This document shows positions 10,550-23,470 of a stretch of DNA of 64,000 nt, one piece after another (the stretch's first letter is position 1; every line of letters starts with the position of its first letter). The notes beneath the pieces are model-generated. The model ran no database searches, was not told the origin of the DNA, and saw only the letters and a list, made by a program, of their open reading frames with translations. This stretch comes from Acanthopleura granulata (taxonomy: Eukaryota; Mollusca; Polyplacophora; Chitonida; Chitonidae): NCBI GenBank assembly GCA_016165875.1, contig JABBOT010000001.1, positions 40,724,252 through 40,788,251 on the forward strand, read 5' to 3'. Made by a program: the position numbers and the translations under genes.

Positions 10550-11774
10550 TTTATTTTCTTTGAAATAAGGTTCAGGTTTATTTTTGAATGTCCTGATGCT
10601 CGGTTATCGAAATTTATCAACCAATGCAACATTAAGGCCTACAGCATAGAGAGTAAAACCACAGGAACGAAACCGTTGAAATCTGGCCTCGGTTGGGTTT
10701 TTATTTTAATTGTTCATGTAAATACAGAATTGTACCAACTTACTCACCGCCTGGCACTATAGCGTAAGAAGAATTAGGTAAAAAATGGAGTGATGTTATT
10801 TGTAATATGTTAAACTTCACTGGTATTAGTAAATATAAACAGAACTTTCGGGATATTCCTTACGTTCTGCTTCTTTTACTTCCCCGTAATCAGGCCTTGC
10901 GGCCATGTAAGCTACAATGCTTTTACAAATGCTTTGTGCTGTTTGAACAGATGCTACCATCACAAATACATTTACTATAGATTAGTATATATATGTAACC
11001 CTTCAAACTTGTACTCTGATTCGATTTTCCTGTATCTAATTCTTTCCTGGAATCTAGTGACCTGTTTTCCTCTTTTTTGACAATACTAGACTTATTATGT
11101 ACGTATCTTCCTTGTAGAGAGCAACTGGTGTAAACATAGGCCTTGCGAAAATAGCTTCTGAACCTCTGTTTATTCTGGCAAGAAACTGTATACGAATTCC
11201 GACTTGAAGAACGTTTGGCCTTATACATCCATGTAGACTCAATGGCTCAGTTTTACGTAGAAGATGTGTGGGTTAATTTTTGCCCTTCGACAATGTATTT
11301 CTACATTTCTTCGTGCGTTAAACCTGGATGACGATAAAGGATCGTGCGCAACCTTACGATCTTTGGAGACCGTTTGTCCTCCACCAATATGGCTTTCAAA
11401 TTATGTTCATCACAGGAGAAAAAGTTTGTCAGTTTGTAGCCAATGGTTTTATAAGAACGTTCTTGTTTTGTTTCCAGTTAAAGGACTGAGCGATATTCAA
11501 AACTGCCTAAATAGCCCCACGAGCAATGATGGCAGCTTGTATTGTCTTTACCACTCGTAAACCATTCCGAGGAGTGGCGAGCCGGTGATCACATGACTCA
11601 TTTCCAATACAACCTAAAACACCCGTTACCAAAAGCGTATGTAAAAGATTATTACACAAACAGCCAATAGGCAGTGTGCTAACCGCTAAAGAGGTGATGT
11701 CAACTCGTCAGATGACTGGTAGGACGCTTCGGAGGATGCAAGTAGCCTCAGGATTTCGCGCTAATATACCCCTT
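10550..11774. other. Intergenic, no supported gene
   Basis: An ATG-initiated frame of 98 codons at 11264-11560 (+) shows no recognisable domain, and I do not call it a gene. No repeat structure is obvious. Confidence 0.5.
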
Positions 11775-12087
11775 GGTGTAGTAACACATGAATGACTTAC
11801 CTTTGCACTGATACCTTTGCCGGGGTATGACTTCACCTTACCGGACCGTTAGGGTGTAGTTACTCATGAATAATTTACCTTTGCATCGGTACCTTTGCCG
11901 GGGTATGACTTCACCTTACCTGATCGTTAGGGTGTAGTTACACATGAATGATTTACCTTAGCATCGGTACCTTTGCCGGGGTATGACTTCACCTTACCGG
12001 GTCGTTAGGGTGTAGTTTACTCATGAATGATTTACCTTTGCATCGGTACCTTTGCCGGGGTATGACTTCACCTTACCAGATCGCTAC
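11775..12087. repeat. 78-bp minisatellite, four units
   Basis: Units start with ggtgtag at 11775, 11853, 11931 and 12009, an exact 78-bp period. Each contains tttgccggggtatgacttca. Units differ at only a few positions, so the array is comparatively young. 78 is divisible by 3, but no long frame is maintained. Confidence 0.95.
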
Positions 12088-12401
12088 GGGACCACGAAAC
12101 TGAACGCACTCTTTTCTCTCACCTGAACTGCCTCCATTAGTCACGTGATACACACGGTCTCTTTTACTACTTCCGGATTCAGAGCCCGGTAACAATTCCG
12201 CCCTACCCCGGCAAACGCGCTACGGGGCGAAGAGAAATCATCCAGCAAAACAAGTATTATTGTCTGAATTTCGGACCAGTTACCATTAAGCCACGTTCCA
12301 TTTCCTGTAGATAAAAAGATAAATACACACCTTCATTAATGGTATCTTGCATTTAACCTTCGCTTCTGTGAGGGACAGGCCTGACCCAAGGATAGCGATA
12401 T

Positions 12402-12672
12402 GTTTTGTTATGAGATCAGGCTTGGATCCCACTTCTGGCAAGTTTTGTTCTGAATAGATTTGACAGGTTTTGTTCAGGGAATATGCTTGGATTCCACGTC
12501 TGACATGTTTTGTTCAGAGATTAGGCTTGAATCCCACTTTTGGCACGTTTTGTTCAGATACAAGGCTTGGATCCCACTTCTGATGGGTTTTGTCCAGAGA
12601 CTAGGTTTGGATCCTACCTCTGACATGTTTTGTTCAGAGATTAGGTTTGGATTCTTCCTCTGATAAGTTTTA
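12402..12672. repeat. 40-bp minisatellite, about seven units
   Basis: The anchor gttttgt starts at 12402, 12442, 12467, 12507, 12547, 12587 and 12627, and a final degenerate anchor lies at 12667. The spacing is 40 bp except for one 25-bp unit, which has lost 15 bp. The common unit reads about gttttgttcagagattaggc, then ttggatcccacttctgacat. It is unrelated to the 78-bp array 300 bp upstream. Confidence 0.93.
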
Positions 12673-12679
12673 AATCCAC

Positions 12680-13925
12680 CACAAATGTAAGATAAAAGCA
12701 CATCATGTAAGTGAAAATATCTTGGGTATGGTGTTAAACAACACGTAAGTAAGCAGTTTTGACGACAGGAATTGTCATTTATGTTCTACACTGGTCAGAC
12801 TATATATGCCATGATGAAATATTGCCGACACAGACCTATACAGTGGAGAAATATTGCCGACGCAGACCTATACAGTCGATACGTTGTGCACGTCACTATA
12901 TCATGTACCGAGGTTCCGACCGTACGTCGAAGCACACCTCATATGTTATTGATGTCTTAGTTGCTTGTCAACTTTAACGCCGACATACTGTGTGTGAAAT
13001 TTCATCAATTTGAAAGCATAGAGCGCTGTATCATTCTCGCTCAGCGCGTGGGGTTCATGGCATGTCACGGGGATATTAGCCTGACTGTTGTAATTTAGGG
13101 GTTATGCATGAGTGCGTGTACTTTGTCGCTAAGTAACGTGAGGCTATCTGTACGTAAGTCACATGCTGTTATGAATATTTTGTATCCTTGCCCACGCAAA
13201 TCCCATCTCTGTTGTTGGCTTTACTGACCAAGGGCATATGTTACCTGAAGACAAATGCCTGACTCATGCATATGTCCCATATGCAGTGTTCACACACAAA
13301 CTCTTAACGTAAGTATGTATAGGAACTATAGCGCCACAGCTCATGTTATTAACATAGTATTTTCTGATTAATATCGTCTGTAAACTAGGATCTAAACTGA
13401 AGTTGGAAATAAAATACACCACCCAATATTTATGATTCTTGGCTTTTGTGGGTCGACTCTTCCCAGAATTTACTACCCTTAGGCAGCAGTCAGTAAGTCC
13501 ACAGCAGCGACGAAAGCTAGATATGTGCTTTTCTGATAACTGATCTCAAGTACACAGCCTATGAAATCCACCGTATGTTTAGTTTACATAAGTTAGGGTG
13601 TTATTCCAACAGTTCATACGAATGCATATAAATCGTAGCAACTTATTCAAAAAAATTCCTGACATTATGTAATGTTTGAGTTACAGTAATATTGAGATCA
13701 GTGACACCTAATATATTGCCGTCAACATGACTGCCTTATTTCTACCGAATTCTGCTTACACCGTGGTGCTAGGGACTGTCTATGTTGCTACTACATAATT
13801 TAAGCATTTTTTCACCATGGTAAAAGACCCTAAAGAGGTGAAGACACCGGATTTGGCAACGAAATTGTTAGCGTTGCTCTGCTGAACTTCAGAAAGTTTT
13901 GATGTAACATTATTGTATACTCTTA
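12680..13925. other. Intergenic, no supported gene
   Basis: A short local duplication of about 30 bp (gaaatattgccgac, then cagacctatacagt) lies at about 12818-12880. Otherwise nothing is recognisable. Confidence 0.5.
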
Positions 13926-13929
13926 TCTC

Positions 13930-14098
13930 TCTAATACGAAGGAGGCCAGTACTATACTGGAAAGAAATCCGGGTGATCCGGGAGAGACTCATGACATCCA
14001 CAGATTACATTCACACCTTTCAACGTACGGTCGGAGAGAAAGTCATCTTGAGCTGAATCTGAACTCACAGCCGCCGCATTGATGAGGGTCATTGAGCT
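13930..14098 (-). mobile_element. Degenerate SINE, family 1
   Basis: The stretch from ggccagtactatactgg through ctgaactcacagccgccg follows the family-1 body, including a box-B remnant on the minus strand. The 3' core and tail are lost. It abuts a family-2 fragment in the opposite orientation. Confidence 0.6.
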
Positions 14099-14099
14099 A

Positions 14100-14290
14100 C
14101 GTTAGGTTGGGGTGTCCTGTCTGGTGTCTTTGGCATGATGTTCCAGTGGCGGCAGCACTCAGGCGGCATGGACCCCTGCCACAAGAAGACATAGTATATG
14201 TACATTCTAAGGAGTCCTCGTCGTCATATGACTGAAAAATTGAGAAGTACGCAGTAAAATCCCAAGCACAGACACATACATACATATACA
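14100..14290 (+). mobile_element. SINE fragment, family 2
   Basis: This segment matches the antisense of the element at 19188-19494 in ordered blocks: gtctggtgtctttggcatg, cagtggcggcagc, tcctcgtcgtcatatgactg. The tRNA-like head is missing and only the 3' two-thirds remain. Confidence 0.75.
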
Positions 14291-14294
14291 TTTG

Positions 14295-16510
14295 TATGTG
14301 GATGTTCTGTGGAAATCTTAAAACCAACAAGACAGGCGAGAGCTGTTTACCTGCTGCATTTCATTCCGTTTATCGATGACCCATGGTGCGATCAGCCACA
14401 TGGTCATTACGACGTCATCGAATTATTAATGCTTGAAAGACTTACTCTGCAAATCACCCCGGGATTTGAACTCGGATCTGATTCGAAATACAGTGTTTTA
14501 TGAACACAGAGCTAAAGGAGCATTCTCACAAACAACGGCTAGAATAAGCAATGAAAAGCTGTTCTCGTTGCTGTAGCGAAAGAACGTAGCCCACATATCC
14601 ACTGCACAGCAGGGCATTTGCGACGTCGTGTTGTGGACAAACTGCCAACGTCTTTACTAAACAAACGGTAAATCTGGTCAACCTGATAAATAATAAACAG
14701 ATTCTGAGCTTTTGATATTCATGCTTAATATGTATCCATGTCGACTGCCCAGATTTAGTGATTGTCTTGTTTACTATACCTAGACGGTTCAAAGTATTTA
14801 TTCGTCCCGAGAGGAAGAGAACAATGGTTGAATCGGCTTGAAACAGAGTCGCCATTGTGCAGGCAAAAGTATTCGGTTGTACAGATCACAACAATGATTT
14901 GCAATAAGGATCGCCTCAAATCTCATTTTTTGGTTGCACTGTATATGGAACGCAGACCGTCCAGGTAATATTACACAAGACATGCAGAAAATAACAAACG
15001 TTGAGTGTTATGACAGAAATTTTATTTACAACTAGAACTGCAAGCAATTTTGAACAGGGTCCATGTCGTTTGTTGTTGTAATTATCATTGTTTACTATCC
15101 AGTAGGAGACAGCGTAGCTTTTTCTAAAATGTAAAGTCATGGGCAGTGCAGTACAGCAGAAACCACGCAATAAAAAGTAAATATATCTGTTCAGTTACCT
15201 CTTAACAGATCCAGGATAACCGACACTAAATACGCCCGAGTACATAAAAATAATACCAAAATTAGAAAGTAGCTCTGATGTCATAAATTGGACCAAGACC
15301 TAGCTTCCAGTTTTTAACAGGGAGTAAACAATTTTCGCAAACACTTTGTAATTAGGATCAGTCTACATAAATATGAAATTTTCGAATAGTTCGATTATTA
15401 GTTCTTGAGAAGAAGGTGTTTAAAGTTTTGGCTCAGAATCCAATATGGCTGCCTAAAGACACAACATAAAAGCAATAAAAACTTCGCAAACGCCACAACA
15501 CCACATTTGTGAGGTGACTTCAAGCGGCGCATTCTTAAATCTTTCAGACATAGGGTCGTGATCGTGTGATACACTGTCCAGCAGGTGCAGCCTAATTCCT
15601 AATTACCAATTAGTCCTCCTTATTAAGGTTTTACATCCATATATTGTAAATATATTTCCAGAGCTGTACCATTTTCAGTTGAAAGTATAAGATCCCTTGC
15701 AGGTGTTTACCGTCAGCAATTTTCAAGCCTGTAGTAGCATTAGCTATTAAGGGGAAGAAGCAAATTTTTAAACCATTTTATGACAACTTCACTTGCAGCA
15801 ATATGGTTTCGTGAAACAAAGATAATAGGCGGTAGTTGGTTGATCGGCTCTCTAAAGACGACTGTTACAACATTGTTACAAAATTGAACGTGTATAGCAT
15901 TTGTGTACTAGAGGTACACAGCAATGTGTACTGCAGGTACGCATTTTGTGCACACTGAACGTGCAACGGTATATGTAAGTATTCCTTTCCAACTGGTAGA
16001 TGTCATTTATCGGTATTAGGTACAACACTTACTAAGTAACCCGGAGAAATTTAAATTAACTCTTTATTTTTTAAAGAGGGTTTCCCACAGCCAGTCGCTA
16101 TTTTGAGGTCTCCTCGAAAATATATAAGGATATTAAATATAACGATATTTTATAACATTTACACGTCATTTTACAGCACGACAAGGGAAAAAATGTACAA
16201 CATTACTAGTGCGATATCGGCATATTCCTGGGAATGCAATGTACTTCGCGTCGTACAATGAAGTGACAATCGATGCAATAAGAGGACCAGGCGGTACCTT
16301 GCTTATTTGAGGTGACATATATAGGTAGTAGGTGAAATATGTGCTGTATAGAGAAAGTGTAATCCCTAATAACGATAATACTGTTTCCTGTGCCAATTTG
16401 TTACAATTGATGTGTACCACGCGTACACATCTTGTGTGCATGTAAATAATTGGTTGCAGAGAGCGTACATCTTTAACTGTACAGAGATGGAGAGGCATTA
16501 CACGAATGTT
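14295..16510. other. Intergenic; two ATG frames of uncertain status
   Basis: Frames of 109 codons (14526-14855, -) and 110 codons (16166-16498, -) begin with ATG but show no domain, signal peptide or sequence bias that convinces me. I see no transposon ends. Confidence 0.4.
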
Positions 16511-16512
16511 CA

Positions 16513-16642
16513 GGGCCCACTTGCACGATGCTCTCTCAACGTTACGAGCACGTAATTACCATGACAACCGAGACTGTAGACATTACGTCGCCATAGTCGT
16601 CACTTGCTCGTAACATTATGAGGGTTTCATGCAAGCAGACCC
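16513..16642. mobile_element. 130-bp palindromic MITE-like element
   Basis: The two halves are imperfect inverted copies. The left arm reads gggcccacttgcacgatgc with acgttacgagcacgtaa further in. The right arm, on the opposite strand, reads gggtctgcttgcatgaaac with atgttacgagcaagtga further in. By eye about three-quarters of some 53 arm positions match. There is no coding capacity. The 2474-2592 element has a similar design. Confidence 0.6.
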
Positions 16643-16649
16643 GGGGTTA

Positions 16650-19187
16650 TAGCAAAGAAAGAGTAAATTCAATAATTAATACACTTTTCCATCCGTTTAT
16701 AATGACCGTGTTAAATTCCGATGCAAATCCTGTGGAAGACTAAGAAAAAATCACTCGGTCCCTTCGTACTGTGTTACTTTGCAGTCGCTTTTCTATTACA
16801 ATTAAGCATATCTGAAGAGTGCAGTAATTTATGTAACTAGACATCCAGCAAGTATTCCACGCCGTGGTGCTTTAAAATGTTGTTCGTTCGGTGAATCAAA
16901 CCTAGGGTTTTCTCAGAAAATTAACAATGTCGTGTTTATGGGCTAAAAAAGCAGTTATCTTCGTTAAAAGTGTTAGCATAAAACGTTTCAAAATTGTTTA
17001 CTACAGAAAGTAATACTTACCACAGAGTGTGGCTTCGGGCAACTTTCAGGTTCCTTCCGTTTCCAGGTGAGTTCCTCCGATAAAGACGTCCCTGCTCAGC
17101 TCTGCCAGGTAAAAAAGTCTGTAAACAAAGAATCTATTCATCGAGCTTCTTTTCCGTACAGTAAAGGTATGACTGTACCACGTGAAGCCATGCGAGACAC
17201 GAGGAACACACGGAATACTGTTGAATAAATGATTGTGTGTAAGCTCCATCACACTGGAGAGGCTGAGCGCGTAAAGAATGAAAGAATAAATGAATGAATG
17301 ATGTTTATTGCCATCTCGGCAACAAGCCACTTATGGCTTTCGACAGGACAATGAAAACATCATAAACAGAAACCAAGGAGACGGACACTTTAAAAGTTAG
17401 CTAAAAATAAACAACAAAACAAAACAAAACAAAGCAAATACAGTTAAAAATCAAAAACCACATTAAATACTGTAAACATAAAAAGAATGTAAGACACAAA
17501 TCATCTCTCTTGATACAAGCCAATGACTTTAAATATGTGGCCATACGTGGGAATGTGCAAATATGCGTAATTCAGATTACTATACCTTACAGGGTAATAC
17601 TTGGTTTCCTTTGGTCAATATACGGTCACGGTGATATTCCGCAAAACGTGATGGTCATGAGGTAATGTACACTGATCACGCGCTAATAGCCAACGATCTC
17701 GTGGGCTTATTCTAGAAGTTTATCTCCCCTTGTCCGCTCTCTAACGTCCACTTGCTAATAAAGTAAACGATGGTTTTCTCTCCTAGCAATGGCTTATTGG
17801 TCCAAGAATTTATGGCTTCAGCAGAGCAGATTCCTTTTTCTCCAGCTTTCTTTCGGTATAATGAAACGCACTCGTTGAACATCACTTCTCTCGAGCTCAC
17901 AATTCTTAATAGACAATCCCACGGCATACACTATCTGTATAATGTAGGCTTAGTTCATGAAAATCACACAAGGCGATGAACATGCGGTTTATGGATTCAT
18001 ACTGCTTGCATTTAGAGTATTTTTTCATCGCAAGGAATCATGGGTGAAATGAAACTTACACGGCTGAGAACGCAATGCAATGTCTCAGAACTAGCCTAAG
18101 AATATTTGCCCGCCTAAGACAGGCGCACGCATCTTCAAGGAAATGGCAATTTGCTCGCCAGCCGCAACACTAAATCCACAATGTTGACAGATTTGCACTT
18201 TCCGTGAACGCGCACAAAAAATCATTTTCATGAGTAACCTGATGCTTTCATGAATCGCATGTTCATCACCTTATTTGATATCCATGGACAACATTCTACT
18301 CTGGACGACACAAAGCACATCCAGGAAAAACGGAGACACCCTTAATGTTGAATAAAGAGCGATAAGGTGGAGTTGCATCATTGAATTTACCCACCCGTTG
18401 GAGACGGTCGCGACAACCGGCAAGTCTTTTGTAAACCTCGGTTCATGATAGACGTCATTGTCCTGTCTGATAGTTCATGATAGATGTCATAGCCCGCCTG
18501 ATAATTCTACTTCTGATAGCCCACTCGCGCAGCCTCTCTACGTTTGCTTTACATCATTACCACCACCAAGTGCAAAATTTTGTTCAGAAATTCTAAATAA
18601 TGCTAAGATCACTGGTGAAACGGCAGGAAGTCAAGTCAGAAGAAAGAATACGGCAATGCTGGTTCAATCTACTCTTCTTGATACTGTGTATTCTATTTAA
18701 CTATTTATAAAGTCATCTTACTGATGACTCATGATTATGGATCCACACCGGAATATTAGTACTGAACCTAAACAAGTGTGTTGCACATGGGCTCAAATGT
18801 CAGACTTCTCTTGTGCTGGAGGTGAACAAAAACCAAAATACATAGGTGCACATATGCTGTAACGATTATGTCTGGAACTTTCCATTCAGTACGGATTAAT
18901 TTTCCATAAGCGACAATGATAATGTTTAGAGTTGTATCTCAGCCCCAAACATTCGGTGTTAGCATTGGTGCAGCCCTTGTCCAGCATTTGCGAAAGCACC
19001 CATAAAAACCTAAGTTGTTCGTCAAAATTTGAAACGTCCTATGCCAGAAACTGGTGGGATACCTAGCAACGTCAGGGAATGTCATGCGTGGCCTAATCAC
19101 CATACACGACACTTTGCTTCGTCGCCAAATATTTCCAGCCCCAAACTGATACAGATTCCATTATTTTTATAACCTAGCACTAAAATG
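16650..19187. other. Intergenic; minor repeats only
   Basis: The piece at about 17285-17350 reads, on the minus strand, as a terminus ending ggcaataaacatcattc with an (ATTC)n tail, which suggests a LINE or SINE 3' end. A 32-bp unit (gttcatgatagacgtcat) is duplicated in tandem at 18441 and 18473. No gene is supported. Confidence 0.45.
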
Positions 19188-19494
19188 TGTGAGTGAGTCA
19201 GTGAGTCCTTGGGGTTTAACGTCATACTTAACAATCTTTCAGTCATATGATGACGAGGAATCCTTCTGGTGTGCATATGGTGTGTCTTATTGTGGCAGCG
19301 CGAGCCCAGGCCGCCGCCACTTGGACAACATGGCAAAGACACCAGACATGACACCCACCCAGTCACATTATAATGAGAGAGGCCTGACCAGTCTCACCTG
19401 AACATTTTTAAAGTCTTTGGTATGATCCCGACTTGAAACTGGATCCTCTGACCTCGATGAGGGCACTCTAACCACTAGACCACCGAAACGATCT
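19188..19494 (-). mobile_element. Near full-length tRNA-derived SINE, family 2, with TSD
   Basis: On the minus strand the head has box A TGGTCTAGTGG (19472-19482) and box B GTTTCAAGTCGGG (19427-19439). The body contains gtctggtgtctttgcc and the block tcgtcatcatatgactg. The 3' end is a gtgagtgagt-type simple repeat, seen here in reverse. An 11-bp direct repeat with one mismatch flanks it: gcactaaaatg (19177-19187) and gcaccaaaatg (19495-19505). A SINE-tail fragment of family 1 lies separately at about 20078-20115. Confidence 0.85.
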
Positions 19495-20135
19495 GCACCA
19501 AAATGACTTTACACCCTAAAATATACACAATTACGTTCGGAATGTAAAACGGAAGTGGTAATAGATTGCCGATTCCTACCATAGATGAGACAGCCCCCTG
19601 AAATACCTTCACCGATTTTTCAACATCTGTTTCACCAAATTAAATGCAGTTAAATGTTTTTGTTTATTGTAGGTGGATTTTATGGTCCACACTGATAACG
19701 TGTATCAACAGTGACGTCACAAAACTTTTTGTACACCTTTATGTTCAGCTCTGAATAAAGTTCTTGTGAGTCGTCAACTGCTGGTGAGTGGCTAATATGA
19801 TAAAGCTAATATGACATTAAAGTTCTGCTTTAGGGCCAATGTGACAGCACTGTTGACACACATTATTAATATGGTGCATAAAACCCACCATAAAATCAAA
19901 ATATTTGACTGCATTTAAAATGGTGAATACAAAATTGTGAACAAATCAGCTAAAGTATTTTTGCAAGCAGTTTTAACGGCATTTATACTCACCGTATCTA
20001 TCGTTATCCGAAGCGGATCATGAGTAACGAGATTCGAGTTCCTGATGATACTGAAGATCCAATAAATATAATTATACTTATACATTTACTCAAGAATATT
20101 CCACTTACACTATGCAGAGTAAACCGCGTATTTAT

Positions 20136-20664
20136 GGAAGCCGATAGCGTCCATGCATGCGTTCGTCCTTTCTACTGATTATTTAGACCAGATAGTAATG
20201 CGAAATGATGAAAGAACGAAAGGAGGAAACAAAAGTACGCAAGGGCGAGGCGAAATTACGACAGCGAGAGGCAAAACAACGAGGCTTTTTCAACCAGCTC
20301 CTTTGCACTTTCGCCTCGCCCTTTCGTACTTTGCTTCTACCTGATGTTATTTTTTTCGAGTTTTGCTTCATATAAAAATACAAAAGAGCAAAACGACGAA
20401 AGTACGAGATTTCACCAAACCTCGCCCTTTTTTCCCTTTGCCTTCAACTTTTAAATCGCTGTGCGCAGAATGTCGATAGAGACTCCATCAAACCTTGCCC
20501 TGCGTATACTTTTGTCATCCGGTTTTAAATCGCTGAGCTCTTGTGAGATAAAATCGGAAGGCAAAAGTACGGAAGTTTCACTTTTGTTTCGTTCTTTCGC
20601 ATTATTTTCTGGTCTAAATAATCAGTAGAAAGGACGAAAGCACGCATGGTCCCTATCGCCTTCC
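20136..20664. mobile_element. Non-autonomous inverted-repeat element, ~530 bp
   Basis: Arms of about 80 bp (20136-20222 and 20586-20664) are inverted copies. They include a perfect 31-bp stretch at 20162-20192 and 20608-20638 containing tctactgattatttagacca. The outer ends read ggaagccgatag and, on the other strand, ggaaggcgatag. The interior is rich in gcgaaa/tttcgc-type short inversions and encodes nothing. Long arms and no reading frame fit a MITE or foldback element. A target-site duplication is not clear. Confidence 0.75.
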
Positions 20665-20669
20665 GTTCC

Positions 20670-22095
20670 GTAGCGTATAGAGGAGGGGAAGAACCTACAA
20701 ATTCACCATCCCATGCCAGGTTGGAGCATGCGTTCTACCTTAACTACTTAATCACGGTTGGTTTCGACATGACAACTGCCCATTGCACTCGGTGTTACCA
20801 TACACTCGCCTAAAACTTATCTGCAAAGGTTTAAAATGTTCCCAGTTAAAACGAACATAAACGATTCAAAACCGAGGACACAACTTTTACTGTTAACAAA
20901 ACTATTTTCTTTTATCTAAGATATTTTTTGACAACATTTGCCGCAGTCAACAAAGCCTTCAAAATAAGATAATTGCATTTGGGGAAATTCTTAGTAAGAA
21001 GGAAAGGCATAAATGTAATAATTTAAAGCATTTTGGGGCACAGTTTTCTGTTGCCTTTCATTTGAGGCACATACTGTTTTGACTTACAGGACCATCTGTA
21101 TAAAAAGCATGTATGTATATATACAGAACTTACAACATTGAATTCCCTGGAGAAAAACGAGGAATGCCAAACATCACCCACCAATGCGACATGATCTGAC
21201 CATACGAGCTGAGTGCGGCGCACTAAAATGAAACTTTAATGACTAGCATATATAACCCTTCTAGAGTATGGATTTCTAAGAAAAGAACAGCTTCAATTCT
21301 TTTCTTCATATTGAAAACAATTGTTCCATAAGGAATTCGTCCTAAACAGATTCAGGTATTAACTTTCCTTGTCCATGAGAACTAAAGTTCAGTGGTCTTC
21401 TTGGAGACATTGTGGTGTCTTGCTTGACAGTTTCCAAATATATGAATTACAATGAACACCTAACCTCGGCCTAGTCCATGTCGCACTCTCTAATTTTCGT
21501 TCATTGCGCGGAAGTCGTGTGATGGATGAGAACTATTGATTGAGGAAGTGTCTTAGTCTTCCTGTCTACAGTTCCTCTGTATCAACAAAAACACTGAGTC
21601 ATGCATATAAGAGCTGAAGGAGATATATTCAATAACACGGTGCGTTACTTCGATACGGTGTTCAGAGGTGGATTTTTCCTTTGACTTATGGGACTGTGGA
21701 GAGGCCTTGTAAAACGTCAAGGTCTGACGTAGTGATTCGTGCGCGGAAACTTTCACCCAATATGACAATTGACTACCCCTGACCCTGCACCGGTTTGATA
21801 TTGGCACTAAGGTGGCACAAACAAAGGCACAGGCTTGGCGTATGAGTTGGTGTATGTGTGTATCAGTACATTAACAAGAGACAGACGCTTTGTTTTGCCA
21901 TCACATTGGCGCATCTCTCTCTCTGAATGGGTTCACAAAGCATTAAAATGTCGCATTGTCGCGGTCTAGCAAAGACAGAAAACATGTTGTTTTAATGTAA
22001 AATGTCACGTTCTCGCTTCACAGGTTGCTAGGAGCAAAGAGCCAACAGTGCATTTTAAGTCTCAAATGTTGAATTCTGGTTACTGTTTTCCAGCT
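20670..22095. other. Intergenic, no supported gene
   Basis: No domain-bearing frame and no repeat structure that I can define. Confidence 0.5.
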
Positions 22096-22958
22096 ACTGC
22101 TCATCTATTGATTGATACCCGACTTATACCCGTTATTGAAAAAAATGACCGCTTTTTTTCTCCAAATAAGAGCAGATCGTTGAACAGAAGGCATTTCAGT
22201 TAAAATGTTGCGTTGTCACGTTGTCACGTTGTCGTGTTGCGATCACGCGCAAATGTGTGAACAGAAGTCAACATTTAACGAGTAAAATGTCATGCTGTCG
22301 ACTTCTTTGATTCTACTCACAAAAGTGAGAGCAACCTGTCATTCTACATTCAATTATCACTATTCTCTCAACTTTAATTTCCTAAGGGGACAGAGGACAA
22401 CGTAGCACCAATATATTTTAAAACACCATATATTTTAAAGGCAAACTGGCGTGGCTCTCTGCCTTTCTTCTCTTACTTTGATGAGGGTGGTGATAACGAA
22501 ACACCACGCACTATATATGTATTTTATGTACAAACAAGTGCATTCTCGTTATCCAAATGAAAGACGACGAAACTGGAAGTAAATTTGTTGTCAGCTCAAT
22601 GCATGTGGAAGTCATGAGGTCTATAGTTTATTTATCGGACAGGCCCTTTCCCCCTGGGAGTTTTATTAAGGCATTCGGAAGCTTTCTTTGCCCGTTAACA
22701 CCGTGGACATCAAACCTTATATCATAATATTAGTCACTTTAAGTTGTAACTTTTACCAGTTGATAAAAAGTAAAACCAGTTAATTTTCTGGTCCACTTTT
22801 CATAATTAATTACTGAATATCTAACTCGAGCTTTTCTACGTAACTAACACCGAAGTAGATTTTGTATTTCTGAATCAGTCTTGGGGACCAAGATGCAAGC
22901 AATAAAGGAAAACGTAAGAAATTGAAATAAGTCGGGTATCAATCAATAGATGAGCAGT
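22096..22958. mobile_element. Candidate DNA transposon relic bounded by perfect 32-bp inverted repeats
   Basis: A 32-bp sequence at 22096-22127, starting actgctcatctattgattga, occurs perfectly inverted at 22927-22958. The 800 bp between have no transposase-like frame, but contain short internal repeats (tgtcacgttgtcacgttgtc near 22213; atattttaaa motifs near 22410-22440). A non-autonomous DNA transposon is the simplest reading, although no target-site duplication was found at the arm ends. Confidence 0.6.
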
Positions 22959-22964
22959 TAACAC

Positions 22965-23470
22965 TTCTTAGTGTCTTTAGAAATACAAATCAAACGTGTT
23001 TCAGATGGCCCGAATCATTCATTCAAACGTGTCATGTGAACAACAATAATTCCATGTAGAAACCAGAGATCTATTAAGCTTTGGGCACTTTCCAGCCATA
23101 TAAGAGAAAAACAATGCTGAGGTAAGAATCACCACACTTAACCGACAAATCTAGTTTAAATTGCTGTTTTAGCGGTTATCTTTTGAAATGATTTACAATC
23201 GATTTGCTTGCTCTGCTTACTTGAATGGCATTTGAACATTTGCCGCACTTTCGTTCCGATGAAAAGGTGTCGCACTTTTCCAGTGAGCTGTTTTTATCTA
23301 CAGAAAAAGGAATTTTTAACAAATGTAATGTAATTACTAAATGTACATGTAATGTATTTTAATGTATTTTAAGTCCAAAACCTTGCATGAGAATCGACTC
23401 GGCCATGACTCAAGAGACTGTTACAATGCCATCAGTTCAGCAGAAATATCAGGAAAACTTATTGTTGGAT
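22965..23470. other. Intergenic, left flank of the segmental duplication
   Basis: No gene. A small atgtaatgtattttaatg repeat lies near 23340-23370. Homology to copy 2 of the duplication begins just after this stretch. Confidence 0.5.

Noticed and set aside
12460..12701. Open frames on both strands with repeated peptide motifs
   Set aside because: They are explained by the 40-bp minisatellite. The 40-bp period is not a multiple of three, so no real peptide repeat is encoded.
14526..14855. 109-codon ATG frame, minus strand
   Set aside because: Good start context but no domain or compositional support; kept only as a note in the intergenic entry.
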